The notes beneath the pieces are model-generated. The model saw only the letters and a list, made by a program, of their open reading frames with translations, searched no databases and was not told where the DNA came from. Shown in pieces: positions 1-10,766 of a DNA stretch of 64,000 nt. Position 1 is the first letter of the stretch; each line of letters starts with the position of its first letter. A program made the position numbers and the translations under genes. The stretch comes from Kingdonia uniflora. Lineage: Eukaryota > Streptophyta > Magnoliopsida > Ranunculales > Circaeasteraceae. Location: positions 1,860,001-1,924,000 of the forward strand of contig JACGCM010001954.1 in the NCBI GenBank assembly GCA_014058105.1. Reading direction: 5' to 3'.

Positions 1-578
1 TCTATATTTTTTGTGATTGGGAGATGAATTGGGTAAGGTTATTGATGTTGGAGGATGTATGGGTGATAATAGAGTATTGATATTGTTGGGTTTAAATTGG
101 TTTTGTTTGATGTTGAGAGAGGTTGAAGTCGTGTTACCATAAGTATTATAATGTAGTTTTTGGCAGTATTTTGGAGTAAATATGGTGTTTTGAACATGGA
201 GGAATTTGAGGAAGTTTGATGGTCGGATTTTATGGTATGTGGGGCCAAAAATTGCGCGTAGATGCCTTAAATTTGGAAAATTTTGATTGTGACCATTTTT
301 TACCGGAAACTGGGCGACAACTATATCATCGTCAAGAAACCTTGGAAATTACTGTTTAAATAACTTCGAGAAACTTTATAGGAAAGCATATAGATATTAT
401 AAAAGATATATAAAAATTTATAAAAATCTAGTTACGTTTTGGTCGAGAAGAAGTTAGGAGGATTCGTTGGAGAGTAATATTCGACAACAGTATTTACATT
501 AACAAATACGATTGTAAAGTGTATGAGATATGATATCCTTCTAACTTAAAAAAGGATTATGATTTTCAAGTTTAAAAA
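1..578 (+). other. Region upstream of the antisense ORF of Tat copy A
   Basis: No credible coding region on either strand; short ORFs here have random composition. By position it is the 5' region of the antisense ORF starting at 579, lying between that ORF and the unseen 3' LTR. The corresponding stretch in copy B is 55985-56738, but I see only weak similarity by eye. Promoter motifs were not resolved. Confidence 0.5.
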
Positions 579-2861
579 ATGGATGAACCAGTGCAAAACG
601 ATTATTACCCTAATACTGGTGTAGGAGTTTTGGAAAACCTTGTCGATGTAGAGTCATTAATAATTGATGTGACCACCTGCATACAAATGTTGGGTACGAG
701 TTACAGGGTTGGGGATAACAGTGTTGATGTTGCTCATGATAATCGATTTAGGTTAGGGATTGGGGTTGCCGAGGTTTATGATGGGAAGAAAATAGAAACT
801 GATGTGAAACATGAGCCAAAGACAAGTGATCGAGAAGAGTGTGATGGTGGGGGTGGAGGAGGCAAGGCAGAGGTAGATTTAGATGCCGATGGGGAATGTT
901 ATGGGTATGCCGAGGAAACTAATGAAATACTAACTTTCAAACAAAAGTATGGCATCCCTAATAATATTAGGCTGGAAGAATATCTTGAGGAAATGACTGA
1001 CCAAGAACTCCCTATGGAGCGCATTCTTGTTCATCGAGAACAAATAAAGAAGGGGTTAAAGTTGCCCCTTTGAGCTGACCAAAAGAAATATATAAATTTC
1101 TTTGATGTTTTCCTTGGTCAGTTCAATCTAAATGTGTACGATCTGTTTAGGATTGTAGCAGTGTTAAACGGTCGACTGCGGAAGAGGGGAGAGCAGTTGA
1201 TCTTTGTCGATGATTTATATGTGTATTACACACTAAAACAGAATCCTTAGATGATTGGTGATAGATATTTGGTCAGGTTTCTCGAGAGGCCTGTACTGTA
1301 TGAAATGGTCTCGACTAAGGGGAAATATTTTGTCGACCGTCTATTTGTATTGGGGAACTACAAGTTTTGCCATAATGACCCCGAGGAGCCTCTGAAGAGG
1401 AAGTGTTTTCATCTAGGTTAGTGGCATTTGTGTTTATGTGAATTTGTAATATGTCTTGTCGAACTTGGTATTTTGGTAAAGTGTTAACTGTTGTTATATG
1501 TTCGTGCAGCTACAAAGGAAATTGACAGGAGCCCGAAGGTGAAGGAGAAACTATGTAATCAAACCACCTATTTTGGGCGAGTCAATTCTCTTGTCGCAGA
1601 TCAAGAGAAGGTTGAAGAGTTGTTGAAAGAACATGGTCTAAAAAGATCTCGAACGAAAGGTTCCGAAGTTTCACTTATCAACGGGAAAACATCGGTAAAA
1701 AACAAGAGAGCCGGTAACGCAAGTATTCCCCTCATGAACCTTGCTTTCACTGAATACACTACTAACTCTACTGTTATGGAGAGAGAGGCTTTGCTAAGTG
1801 GGGTTTTGGAAAAAATAAGAGAAAAAGAACTGCCAACCCTCCTCTTGTCCCTGCACAAGCATTGAAGTGGTTGACTCGACAGACTCCAGTCGAAAAAGGG
1901 GATACTTCTGAAGTTGTTGGATCATGGACTGTCAGTGTCCCAAAGTCGACTACTGGTACGCAACCGAAGGCTGTGACAGGGAAGAGAAGTTCTCCCAATT
2001 TGCTGAAGTCGAAGGCTGTAGGGAATCTTGGAGATTCCGAAGAAGAGGCCCAGCGGACCATCGAGTCCTATGCTGCTGGTACAATATCTTTGGAAGAAGA
2101 TTTTTGCTGATTGTTTGATAGGCACAAAGAGTTTGTCTATTAACGAAGTTACTTCCGTATTCGTGGTCTCATATTATTACTATCATACAGATCAAGAAGT
2201 TGCTGATCGATGAAAAGCTCTGTCTGCTTGGTACTGAGACCTTGGCGAACCAACTTCTCATCTACAAAAATATCGAGAAAGAGCTTATCAAGGAAAATGA
2301 TGACCTGGTTAAGAAAAAGGAAAGCCTAGAAGCTAAGCTAGAAAAGCATAAGCTTGGCGCGGTTAAGTCGAAAGAGACTGCCGTTCGCACAGCCAAGAAG
2401 TTATGGGAGGCGACGAAGAGGAAGGAGGTTGAGAAGATAAGGGTCGATCTTGTGAAGGAGAGAGAAGATGCTTTGCCATGCAAAAGTCCAATTTTGAAGA
2501 CGATGTTCGTGAATAGATTTTATCTGTGCGAAAAATGATGGAGGCAGAGAAGTCCAAGGCTGCTGCTGAAGCTACTGCAGAATCAGATTTGATTATGATG
2601 GACTCTCCCAATCGTATGAAAGCCAACTTCTCTGGGCAGTTCGACCTTATGGAGGAGAAGAAGGATTTTTACAAGGGCTTGGCTGCTGCTGCAGGGTTAA
2701 TTTTTGTCGACTCTGATACTGAGGAGGAGGTGCTCAAGACTCAAGAAGTTGCCCCTGCCTTGGTCGATGGTGCAGAGCAGATAGGAGGGGAGCTTCTCGG
2801 TGATCCAACTCCTGATCTTCCAGTGAAGCTAACAACCCCAGTAATCTCCCCTGAGAAGTAG
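579..2861 (+). pseudogene. Antisense extra ORF (aORF) of Tat copy A, three exons
   Basis: Runs opposite to gag-pol of its element, downstream of integrase. Exon 1 is 579-1416, intron 1 is 1417-1509 (GT...GTGCAG), exon 2 starts at 1510 and the join is in frame (FHL|ATKEI). A second acceptor (CATACAG, ending 2190) starts exon 3 at 2191; its donor is unclear. The N-terminal half is acidic then globular, with segments ETNEIL, KKGLKLPL, INFFDV and EPLKRK. The C-terminal third is Lys/Glu-rich and looks like coiled coil (about 2240-2520), ending in an acidic tail. Copy B has the same ORF with the same segments and the same exon-3 start (ATCAAGAAG). Extra ORFs, sense or antisense, are known after integrase in Tat elements; their function is unknown. 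The first half resembles the Pfam 'putative gypsy type transposon' type only tentatively. Stops: TGA at 1071-1073 (Arg in copy B) and one near 1248. Confidence 0.72.
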
Positions 2862-3480
2862 ATAACAATGTTATAATCTTTCTCTTTCGCTGTTTTTTTT
2901 TTCTTCTGAAGTTGGTAAACAATTTTTTGTACAAGTGGTCAATAGGACCTGACAACTTTGTGTTTAATGTTGAATGAATTTGGTAAATAATTTAATTTTG
3001 CAAAGCAAAATATTATGGTTTATCGATGAATGAGACAAAGGTATTTTCTTTAATATTGAATATGTTGTTGGATTTGTCTAAGTATGATATTCGAGATGAT
3101 ATATTGAAGTATAACATAGTAGTAATAGATTTTTCATAAGTTTCTCATGGAGGAGATATCTGAATGTAACAATAAGATATCCATGTTATGGCTCTGTCCA
3201 GTATTGGAATAAATTGCAGATATAATTCCTCTATATGATATCTGGTTTGATTGATAAGACAACCATGAACGAGTTGTCGATTTTAGTAATGATGTTTAAA
3301 TGAAATCTCATTTAATTAGAAATCTGTTTGTTGAAGAAATAAAACTTAAATTTGACAACTATTTATTAAGTTTTGTCGAAAGAAAGAAGTTGAATAAATG
3401 ATGTATTGACAGGAAATAAAACTTCTTTATTGAAGAAAAATAGAAGAGATTACAACTTCTATCTGTAAAACATCATCAGA
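2862..3480. other. Spacer between aORF 3' end and integrase 3' end, Tat copy A
   Basis: AT-rich non-coding stretch separating the two convergent genes of the element. A T-rich run lies at 2892-2904. It holds no tandem array, unlike the matching place in Tat copy B (53155-53580). Confidence 0.55.
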
Positions 3481-4775
3481 TGGGTTGTATTCTATTGGTA
3501 TTCGAGTTGTAATTCGTTTTCAGTCATCAACCAGTAGGTACCACTGTCGGTCTTATCACTGATAATATAAGGTCATTTCCAATTTTTTGACAACTTGCCT
3601 GAGTTTTTTGGTCGAGTACTATCTTGAATTCGTCAAAGTACAAGATTGCCCATGTCGAATGTGCATTTCCTCACCTTCTTGTTGTATGCTTTCCATAGAA
3701 TGCCATGGTATCGCCCCAAGTTTGCAATGGCATGATCTCAAGTTTTAACGATCCAATTGAGATTACAGAGAAGTCCAAGTTCATTTTCTTCATCTGTGAT
3801 TTATCTTCTAGCAGTTGGGAGGTCGAGGTCTGAAGGGATTACAGCTTCAGTACTGAAGGCCATCATAAATGGTGTGCAGTCTGTAGATGTTTGAGTTATT
3901 GTTCTTTATGCCTATAAAACACTAAGTAGTTCTACGACCCATCTGCCTTTCTTTTCGTCGAGGCGTTTTCACAATCCTGACTTGATGCTATCATTAACGG
4001 CCTCAACTTGGCCATATCCCTGTGAATAGTAAGGTGTCAAAGTAGTCAACTAGATCTTATATTTGTAAAGGAATTTGAGAACTTTATTACTGATGCATTA
4101 CTTTCCATTATCGGACCTAATCATTTATGGATAACCAAATCGAGTGATGATGTGCACCCATAGGAATTTGATTACCTTATTCTCATCAGTACGACAAAGT
4201 GGTACAGCTTCAACCCATTTGGTAAAATAGTCGGTAGCGACAATGACAAACTTTCTGTTTCCGAATGCGGGGTGGAAATGACCAATGATGTCTATAGCCC
4301 ATCGTTTGAATGGCCAATTACTAACATATAAGTCGAGGGCTACACTTTTGATGTCTTGAGCGTGAATTTGGCATTTGTAGCATCTTCTCACAAAATCTTC
4401 ACAGTCTTGCCTCATCTTTGTCCAGCATAAGCCCTGTGTGAATGTTCTTTGTGCTTGTGATCGACTTGAGACATGTGCAACACAAATGCTTTTGTGAAGT
4501 TTCTTGATTTTTATTTTTGCTTGGTTTTGTGAGATACATTCAGTTAGCGGACCTCCATCGGTAATTTGGTATAGTATTCCTCCTTAGACTTTGAATCTTG
4601 GACATTTTTCTAATAGGGATCGAGCTTCTTCCTAAGTCTCAGGGAGGGTATTTGAATGGAAATATTTAAGAAAATGTTTTCTCCAATCTTCAGGATCATC
4701 AACTTCAACAATTTGGATTTGCATTGAATAGCTTGTTTCGAGGCTGGAATGTTTGATTACTTCGATATCTAAAGT
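3481..4775 (-). pseudogene. Integrase (Tat copy A), degenerate
   Basis: Minus-strand remnant of retroviral-type integrase, which inserts the cDNA into the chromosome. The longest open part is 4125-4415. It shows the CYKCQIHAQ segment of the zinc-binding N-terminal domain, then the core with WAIDIIG (first Asp), TDYFTKWVEA, and IRSDNGK (second Asp) just past a stop. The third acidic residue lies in frameshifted sequence. The same motifs appear in order in copy B at 52150-52600. Stops and frameshifts make it inactive. Confidence 0.85.
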
Positions 4776-5282
4776 TCATTTCTTACTATCCTTGGGCATA
4801 ACAACAATGTATGTTTGAGCATCGGTATGGCAGTTTTCTACTCTTGGCAAATAAGAAATTGTGGCTTTTATGAATTTATTCATTTTGTCTTCGACTAGTA
4901 CAGCGTAGTGAACCATTTTGCTCGATGTTTTGAATATTTTATTGTAATGGTTGGCTACGAGTAATGAGTCCACGTAGATAGTTATTTCTTCTGCTCCAAG
5001 TACTAGTGTGAGGTCTAGGCCATGTAAGATAGCCTCATACTCTGTTTTATTGTTTGTGTCATAGAACTTGAGTTTGATAGATATTTCAATTCTAAGATTG
5101 GATGGCATAACAAGTACGATGTCAATCTCTGATCCTCCTGGTCCTACAAGTTCGTCTGTAAAGAGTCTTCATCCTGTACTTTTGGACCATGCGTCTGATT
5201 CTGCAATAGAGTCATCAGTTAGAAGTTCTTCAAGTTCTTCCCATTCAGGATCTTCGACGGGAAAATTTGCCAAGAAGTCGGC
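4776..5282 (-). pseudogene. RNase H, C-terminal part (Tat copy A, left of CACTA)
   Basis: Minus-strand reading contains LRIEISIKLKFYDTNNKTEYEA split by small gaps, with NNKTEYEAILHGL and IYVDSLLVANHYN, which match the RNase H of copy B (NNKTEYEGILHGL, VYADSLLIANYYN). The linker before it (DFLANFPVEDP) runs up to base 5286, where the CACTA element begins. The upstream half resumes at 22928. The Tat lineage carries a second, active-type RNase H, which this may represent; I did not separate the two. Confidence 0.85.
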
Positions 5283-5285
5283 AAC
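5283..5285 (+). repeat. Target-site duplication AAC, left copy (CACTA insertion)
   Basis: AAC directly before the CACTACACCAA terminus, repeated at 22925-22927 right after the other terminus. Three-base TSDs are the rule for CACTA elements. Tat copy B shows the uninterrupted target reading. Confidence 0.85.
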
Positions 5286-5420
5286 CACTACACCAAAATA
5301 GGAAAATTGTCACGGTCATTTTTTTCATTTTCCACGGATAATTGTTGCAGTTTATATGAGAAAGAATTTATCCTTGGCAAATAGAGTTGGGTCCGTGGTA
5401 TTTTTCTTTTTCAGCTTTCT
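5286..5420 (+). repeat. CACTA left terminus and sub-terminal region
   Basis: Starts with CACTACACCAAAATAGG. Within 120 bases come TCACGG, CCACGGATAA and GTCCGTGG, short motifs in both orientations that recur in the 120-bp units at the right end. Such sub-terminal motifs are the usual binding sites of TNPA-type proteins. The left side has fewer copies than the right. Confidence 0.75.
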
Positions 5421-6735
5421 TTTTTCTTTTTTTTATCTTTTCCCGCGCAGTTTTCAAGTTTAAATTTTGGTTTCCTCTTTTCGTTGTTGGAGTTGTTAGA
5501 GTTGGTAAACAGAGGACCAAACTCTCAAACTTCTCAAAAATCAAAATTACTTGATCAAAAACCCTAAAACATAAAATTAAACTCAAGTATTCTTCAAATT
5601 TGTTGATCTCAACAATGGGTTATTCAATTTTGTCTATATATCAGTTGATGCCGTTGGATTTGCTAATTTACTAATTTCTTGCTCTCAGTTCTGCTCAATG
5701 ATGGGTAAGTTTACCTAGTTCAAACTCTAATTCCTTTGTAGATTTGTTAATTCTGATGTGATTGAACTGTTTTTATGATATAATTAGATATGCTAATTAG
5801 ATTTTATTTTTTCCTCTCTTCTCATGAGATTTTGGCACAGAACACTACTAATACATCTCAAGACAGGATTCTTAGTTTGGATTGCAAGTAAGATCTGGCT
5901 TAAGTGCCATACTGTACTATAAAGCACAAACACAATCAAAACTGAAACTAGCAGTGAGAGTTTTGGATGTCCCCCTACTTAGTTGTAAATGATGAACATT
6001 TTGTTATGGTGTTGTGGGGTGGTAATTAAGTATTACCAAGTAAACACATGTTTAGCTAGAGCCAATGATTTTTATCTCTAGAAATGAAGTAATCAGTGAT
6101 GTTTCGGCAGGAATATAGAGGCTTAAATCAGTGAAATATGAATTTTTCTTGAAATATTTGAAAGGTTTAGCATGATTATGTATATTTTGTAAAATCTAGA
6201 TATTTTCTGTAAGGTTTTGGTAAAATTATGTAAATTCAGAAGCAGCCAACAACTTCACACAGAAATTAAAATTTTATGCAGAGCCATGTTTTCATCTACC
6301 AAAACAATATTATCATGATATTGTATTTCTGCGGGAACAAATGGCTTAAACCTGTGATAAGTGAATGACGATGTGAAATATTGGGGCCATTTTAATAGGA
6401 CTCCATACATTTTAACAAATTTTTGTCAATTTTCAAAATTAACATAATTTTGAAAACCCTACAATTTCAGACAAAACTATGAAAAAAGATGCTTCAAAAT
6501 TTTGTTGTTCATGAAAAAAAAATGCCGACAAAATATATTGTCAGCACAATAATTTTAATTTAATGTGCATGGGTCCATATTGTTAACCAAATAGGAGCTA
6601 AAACAAAGGATTCCTCTTAGAATAAGGTAGAGGGCAAGGGAACTCTTCTATAATCAGACCACACAACTAAACTTATAATTTTCTTGGTGTTTGATCATCC
6701 TCGAAGTCTCTAATATGGTTAGATTATGTTTTCTC
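5421..6735. other. CACTA 5' non-coding region
   Basis: AT-rich stretch without a convincing gene. It may hold the promoter and a leader exon of the element's transcript: a GGTAAGT donor-like site lies near 5703. Sequence just before 6736 could be further, more decayed GLR sequence. Nothing else recognised. Confidence 0.4.
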
Positions 6736-7382
6736 TAATATTGTTATCATATGTTAAAGATCTCTTACAAAATCGTGAGTATGTTGGGTGCCAAAAGGGT
6801 TCATTTGTGGTGGAGCTCTTAAAAAGTTTGAATTTTGAGGAATCCTTCATCAGGTTCTATGACTCTCCCCAAGACTTTGATAAGGGCCTTTCATTAGAGG
6901 TAAAAAGGTGGTTTTACTGTTGTTTTTGACAAAATACCTTATATCGATCTCATCCTCGCAAGAAAATATTGTGCTAAGTATACCAATGTTGGACCTTCTT
7001 ATAGGACTGGTGGATTTGGCTTTGCATTTCAAAAAGGTTCCATGTTAGTACCAGATATTTCAAGGGTTATCTTAAATGTAACTGAAGGGCTCAATTTTTC
7101 AAAAATGAAGGAAAAATGGTTTGGAAATCAAATAAGTTGCCCATACCTGATCACCACAGATTCATCAACTTGTCTGACTCTTGATAGTTTCTGGGGTCTC
7201 TTCGTCATTGCAGGGGTCTCTTCACTTTCATCCTTGTTAATTTTGATAGCCCTGTTCTATTACAATCATTGAGATATCTGGAGGCAGATTAATCGTGAAA
7301 ATTACCTTTGGCAAAAAATTGTTATCATGGTATGGCATTTTGATACAAAGGTAGATAATGAAGACCCGGGTACTCCTAATGT
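6736..7382 (+). pseudogene. Captured GLR (plant glutamate receptor-like channel) fragment, part 1
   Basis: Reads like the C-terminal third of a plant GLR, a ligand-gated cation channel of the plasma membrane. In order: VKDLLQNREYVGCQKGSF (ligand-binding lobe after M3), YDSPQDFDKG, then after a frameshift near 6925 FDKIPYIDLI, AKYTNVGPSYRTGGFGFAF, LVPDISRVILNVTEG, and the last membrane helix DSFWGLFVIAGVSS...LFYYNH (about 7183-7272). The signal for the N-terminal receptor domain, M1 and the pore is absent, so it is a fragment. No intron interrupts the readable part. The reading goes on to about 7410 and resumes after the hAT copy at 9882. Confidence 0.85.
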
Positions 7383-7415
7383 TGAGGCTACAAGTATTAA
7401 AGCTTGATAATAAGT
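7383..7415 (+). repeat. 33-bp direct repeat, left copy (around the BED/hAT insertion)
   Basis: Contains TGTTGAGGCTACAAGTATT and matches 9882-9914 at 31 of 33 positions. It lies in the GLR reading frame, so it looks like a target duplication made when the BED/hAT copy entered the GLR fragment. At 33 bp it is long for that. Confidence 0.75.
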
Positions 7416-9881
7416 AACGCTATGAGAAGATGAGATTTGGGAATGGAAAGGAAGGGGTTTTGATTTTAGTTCTAACCCAGGCAGGCAGCAGAGAATCAGG
7501 AGAGATAATTTCCAACCCAAAGGTATTTCCTTTTTCATAATGGCAACAACTCAAGAATCCAATGATGCTCACCAACACGGTCTGGCCATCAGTGAACAAA
7601 AAAATACAGTTCAATGCAATTATTGTGCCAAAGTAGTAAGTGGATTTGCTCATCTGAAGCAACATTTAGGAGGCATACGTGGAGATGTAGTGCCATGTGA
7701 ATAAGTTCTTCAGGATATCATGATCAAAATGAGAAAAGACTTACTTGAAAAAGGAGCACAAACCTCAAAAGGGAAGTCTTGCAATTAATTGACTCTGATG
7801 TTCCATTGACGAGGGATGTGTGTTCTAACTCTACTGATGAGTCCAAGCAGAGTCCTTTTGTACCTAATCGACCCAATTGCAATAGAAAGGATAATGTGGC
7901 TTGCGTTATGCCAATGGAGAATGTACCAAAAAGGGTTTTTCTTTCAAATAAGATGGGATATTCACCTGGTGCTGCTAAGACTGAAGAAACTGATGAAGAC
8001 TCATCAATACATGCTAAGAGGATTGTTAGGAGATTCTTTTATGAAAATGGTATTGATTTTAGCGTGGTAAAATCTCCTAGCTTCTTGAAAATGATTTATG
8101 CTACTATTAGGTGTGGATCCGCTGGGTATGACGTGCCTCAATGTAATGAGCTCAGTGGTTGGATCCTCCAAGAGGAGAAGAAAGAGATTGACTGTTATGT
8201 AAAGGAGGTCAAACATTCATTGGGGATCACGGGTTGTAGCATCTTGTTGGATGGGTGAACGAACGAGAAGGGAAGAAGCCTGATTCATTTTCTAGAAGAT
8301 TGCCCTCGTGGTCCTATATTTCTGAGGTCTGCCAATATTTTAGATTCCATTGGAGACTTCAATGCTTTGGTTTTATTGATTGAACAAGTTATTGAAGAGA
8401 TCAGGGCTGAAAATGTTGTTCAAGTTGTCACGTTTACTATGTTGGACTGTATGGAGGAAGTGGGTAAACAATTAGCTGAGAAATGCAGGAATATATTTTA
8501 GACTGTGTGTGCATCTCATTGCATATGCCTCATGTTGGAGAAATTCGAGACGATGAGCCCTATTAAAGAAGTGGCGATTAAAGCGAATATAATTACAAAA
8601 TTCCTTTACAGTCATGAAATAGTTTTGAAGCTTGTAAGCAAGCATGTTTCTGAGCGGTCTCTAGTTAACTCCTCCAGGATCAGATCAGTGAGACCATCTC
8701 TAACATTGGAGAATATAGTGTTTAAAAAGGAGAACTTACAAAAAATGTATGGCTCATCCGCGTGGTACACCTCTATATGGGCATCGAGAACTGATGGAAA
8801 GAGGGTAGCAGATTTGATAGAAGGGTTTCCTTTCTGGAGTGAAGTGACAAAGGTCTTGAAAGCAACTATTTCTTTGGTCCGTGCTCTCCATTTAGTCAAT
8901 GGAGGAGATAGTAATCCCCAATGGGTTACATATATGAAACTATGGATCAAGTAAAGGAGACAATCAAGGAAGAATTTGAAAACAAAAAAGTAAGCTACAT
9001 GCCATTTTGGAAGATTCTTGATGGAATTTGGAACAACATTCTTCACCGTCCTATCCATGCGGTAGGCTATTTTTGGAACCCAAGTCTATTTTATTATGAT
9101 GACTTTGTTGCTGATGTCAAGGTAGCAAGTGAACTTCTGTGTTGCCTTGTACGTATGGTTGTGGATAAGAAGATTCATGATTTAATACTACAACAGCTAG
9201 ACGAATATCGAGAGGATAAGGGCCCTTTTGGTTGGATCAATGCTGTTGATCAAAGATCAGAGATTCCTCCAGCAAAATGGTGGTCCTTGTTGGAGTATGG
9301 TGTCCTTAATTGCAAAGATTTTTCGTCAGAATTCTAATTCAGACATGTAGTGGTGCGTTAAGATATGGTCTATAGAAGAATTTATCTGAAGAGTTGCACA
9401 AGATTGGAAGGAATAATATAGAATAATAACGTTTGCTTGATATAACATTTATTCATCATAATCTAAGGTTACGGGATTGTGAGTCAAATGCGAAAGAAGG
9501 AGATGGCAACAGTGATGAGATGATCGATCCAATGGATGACTGGATTGTTGATGAAGCAGTAGCCCCCCAAAGTAGTGTTGATAGTTTATCTTGGATGGAC
9601 TCAAATATCATTGACAATGAGGAAGAGCCATCAAAGATTCAACTAAAGATGGAATAACAGTAGTAGCTGCAGATGCTTATCAGAGTGGAGAAGAAGAAAT
9701 ATGAAATCTACATGAAGCCTCTTCTTCTGACTGAAAGTATGGGGCATTTATATATGCTTATACATTACGGTGGTAATAATATGTTGTTGATGGAGTCTCC
9801 GGTTTCTAGCAGATGTTAAGCCTTGATATTTCTGACTTTTTTGTAAATGCTTCTGAAAGCATCTCACTTTTCTCAACAATG
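7416..9881 (+). pseudogene. BED zinc finger / DUF659 / hAT-type transposase-derived gene copy
   Basis: ATG at 7540. The BED zinc finger begins at about residue 26 (CNYCAKVVSGF, HLKQHLGGIRGDVVPC). A frameshift near 7775 leads to the DUF659-like region (RRFFYENGIDFSVVKSPSF, GWILQEEKKEI, GCSILLDG) and the hAT-like body (ASHCICLMLEKF, SSRIRSVRPSLTLENIV, HPVGYFWNP-like AVGYFWNPSLFYY, PPAKWWSLLEYG), ending near 9657 after more stops. Such genes are domesticated or immobile hAT relatives common in plants. TGA at 8256-8258 and TAG at 8499-8501 replace Trp codons of the family (LDGW, IFW). About 120 bases of leader and 220 of trailer come along. With the flanking 33-bp repeats this fits an inserted gene or transcript copy; no poly(A) tail is visible. 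Confidence 0.83.
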
Positions 9882-9914
9882 CTCTTAATGTTGAGGCTAC
9901 AAGTATTGAAGCTT
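9882..9914 (+). repeat. 33-bp direct repeat, right copy
   Basis: Second copy of 7383-7415, differing at two positions. GLR reading continues directly from it. Confidence 0.75.
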
Positions 9915-10190
9915 CACCAAACAAAAATGCTCCAGAAAATTCACCAAGCAATTCCAGCCACATTGTAGGGAATTTGTCTTCCTTGAAAGACCAACATACT
10001 CTGGCAGGACAAATTTTAGACACTCAAGAGCTATTGTCCTTGGTGGACTTTAGCATTTCAAATGGAGTTATTCGAAAGTGGTAAAGAATGTTCGACAACA
10101 ATATCAACCAACTCGCCTTTAAGACAAAATCATTGACCATCCTCCCTTGGTTGATAGACAACATGTATCCTAGTCATTGACTTTATTATC
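9882..10190 (+). pseudogene. Captured GLR fragment, part 2 (cytosolic tail)
   Basis: Open reading from the repeat onward (NVEATSIEASPNKNAPENSP, then SNSSHIVGNLSSL), Ser/Pro/Asn-rich and low in complexity, as expected for the cytosolic tail after the last GLR helix. It continues the frame FDTKVDNEDPGTP read before the hAT copy. Tails of this family are poorly conserved, so the assignment rests mainly on continuity across the insertion. Confidence 0.6.
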
Positions 10191-10766
10191 CCAGATCTAG
10201 TTGGCTCCGGTTTAAAAAAAAAAATATTTGATATGTTTAATTTATTTAACTACCTTTTTTTAAGGTCACTTAAAATTATTCTTCAATTTCTCATTGTAAT
10301 ATAAAATGATATATTGACCAATCATTATGATGTGATGTTGCAGTTGAAGCTCAATTGGTTGTTGCTGCAGTGCAAGAATATTAAGTGGAAAGAAGACGCA
10401 AAAATAGTACAAGTGAGCTTACTTCCTTTTAGTGTTCATTTGTTAATATTATTGAAGCATAAAAAACTTTTTATAATATGTATGCCGAAGTTTACCATTT
10501 ACGTTCCTTTCGTAGTATCTATTATTCCGAGTTGTGTTATACATTTTTTGCATATTAACTGGGATGTATTTAGAAGATGCATATATTTTGAAGAGAAAAA
10601 AGGCAGATGAATCTCTCATAATTTTACTAGGTAAAAATCTTGGGATGATCTTTAAATGAACATAAATCGATCTTTGAGATATGATTCACCTTATTACTTG
10701 TTCTATCTTTATTTTCTCACTTTAGGACTATTATTTTTTAGCTAGAGATATTGAAGTTCCGTGAAC
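10191..10766. other. Spacer between GLR fragment and tnp2
   Basis: AT-rich, with an A-run at 10215-10224. It probably holds the tnp2 leader. No gene recognised. Confidence 0.4.

Noticed and set aside
1601..2125. Minus-strand open frames opposite the aORF of copy A
   Set aside because: Composition of antisense shadows; the plus-strand frames match copy B.
7416..9881. Autonomous hAT transposon
   Set aside because: No terminal inverted repeats and no 8-bp TSD; the flanks are a 33-bp direct repeat, so I call it an inserted gene copy.
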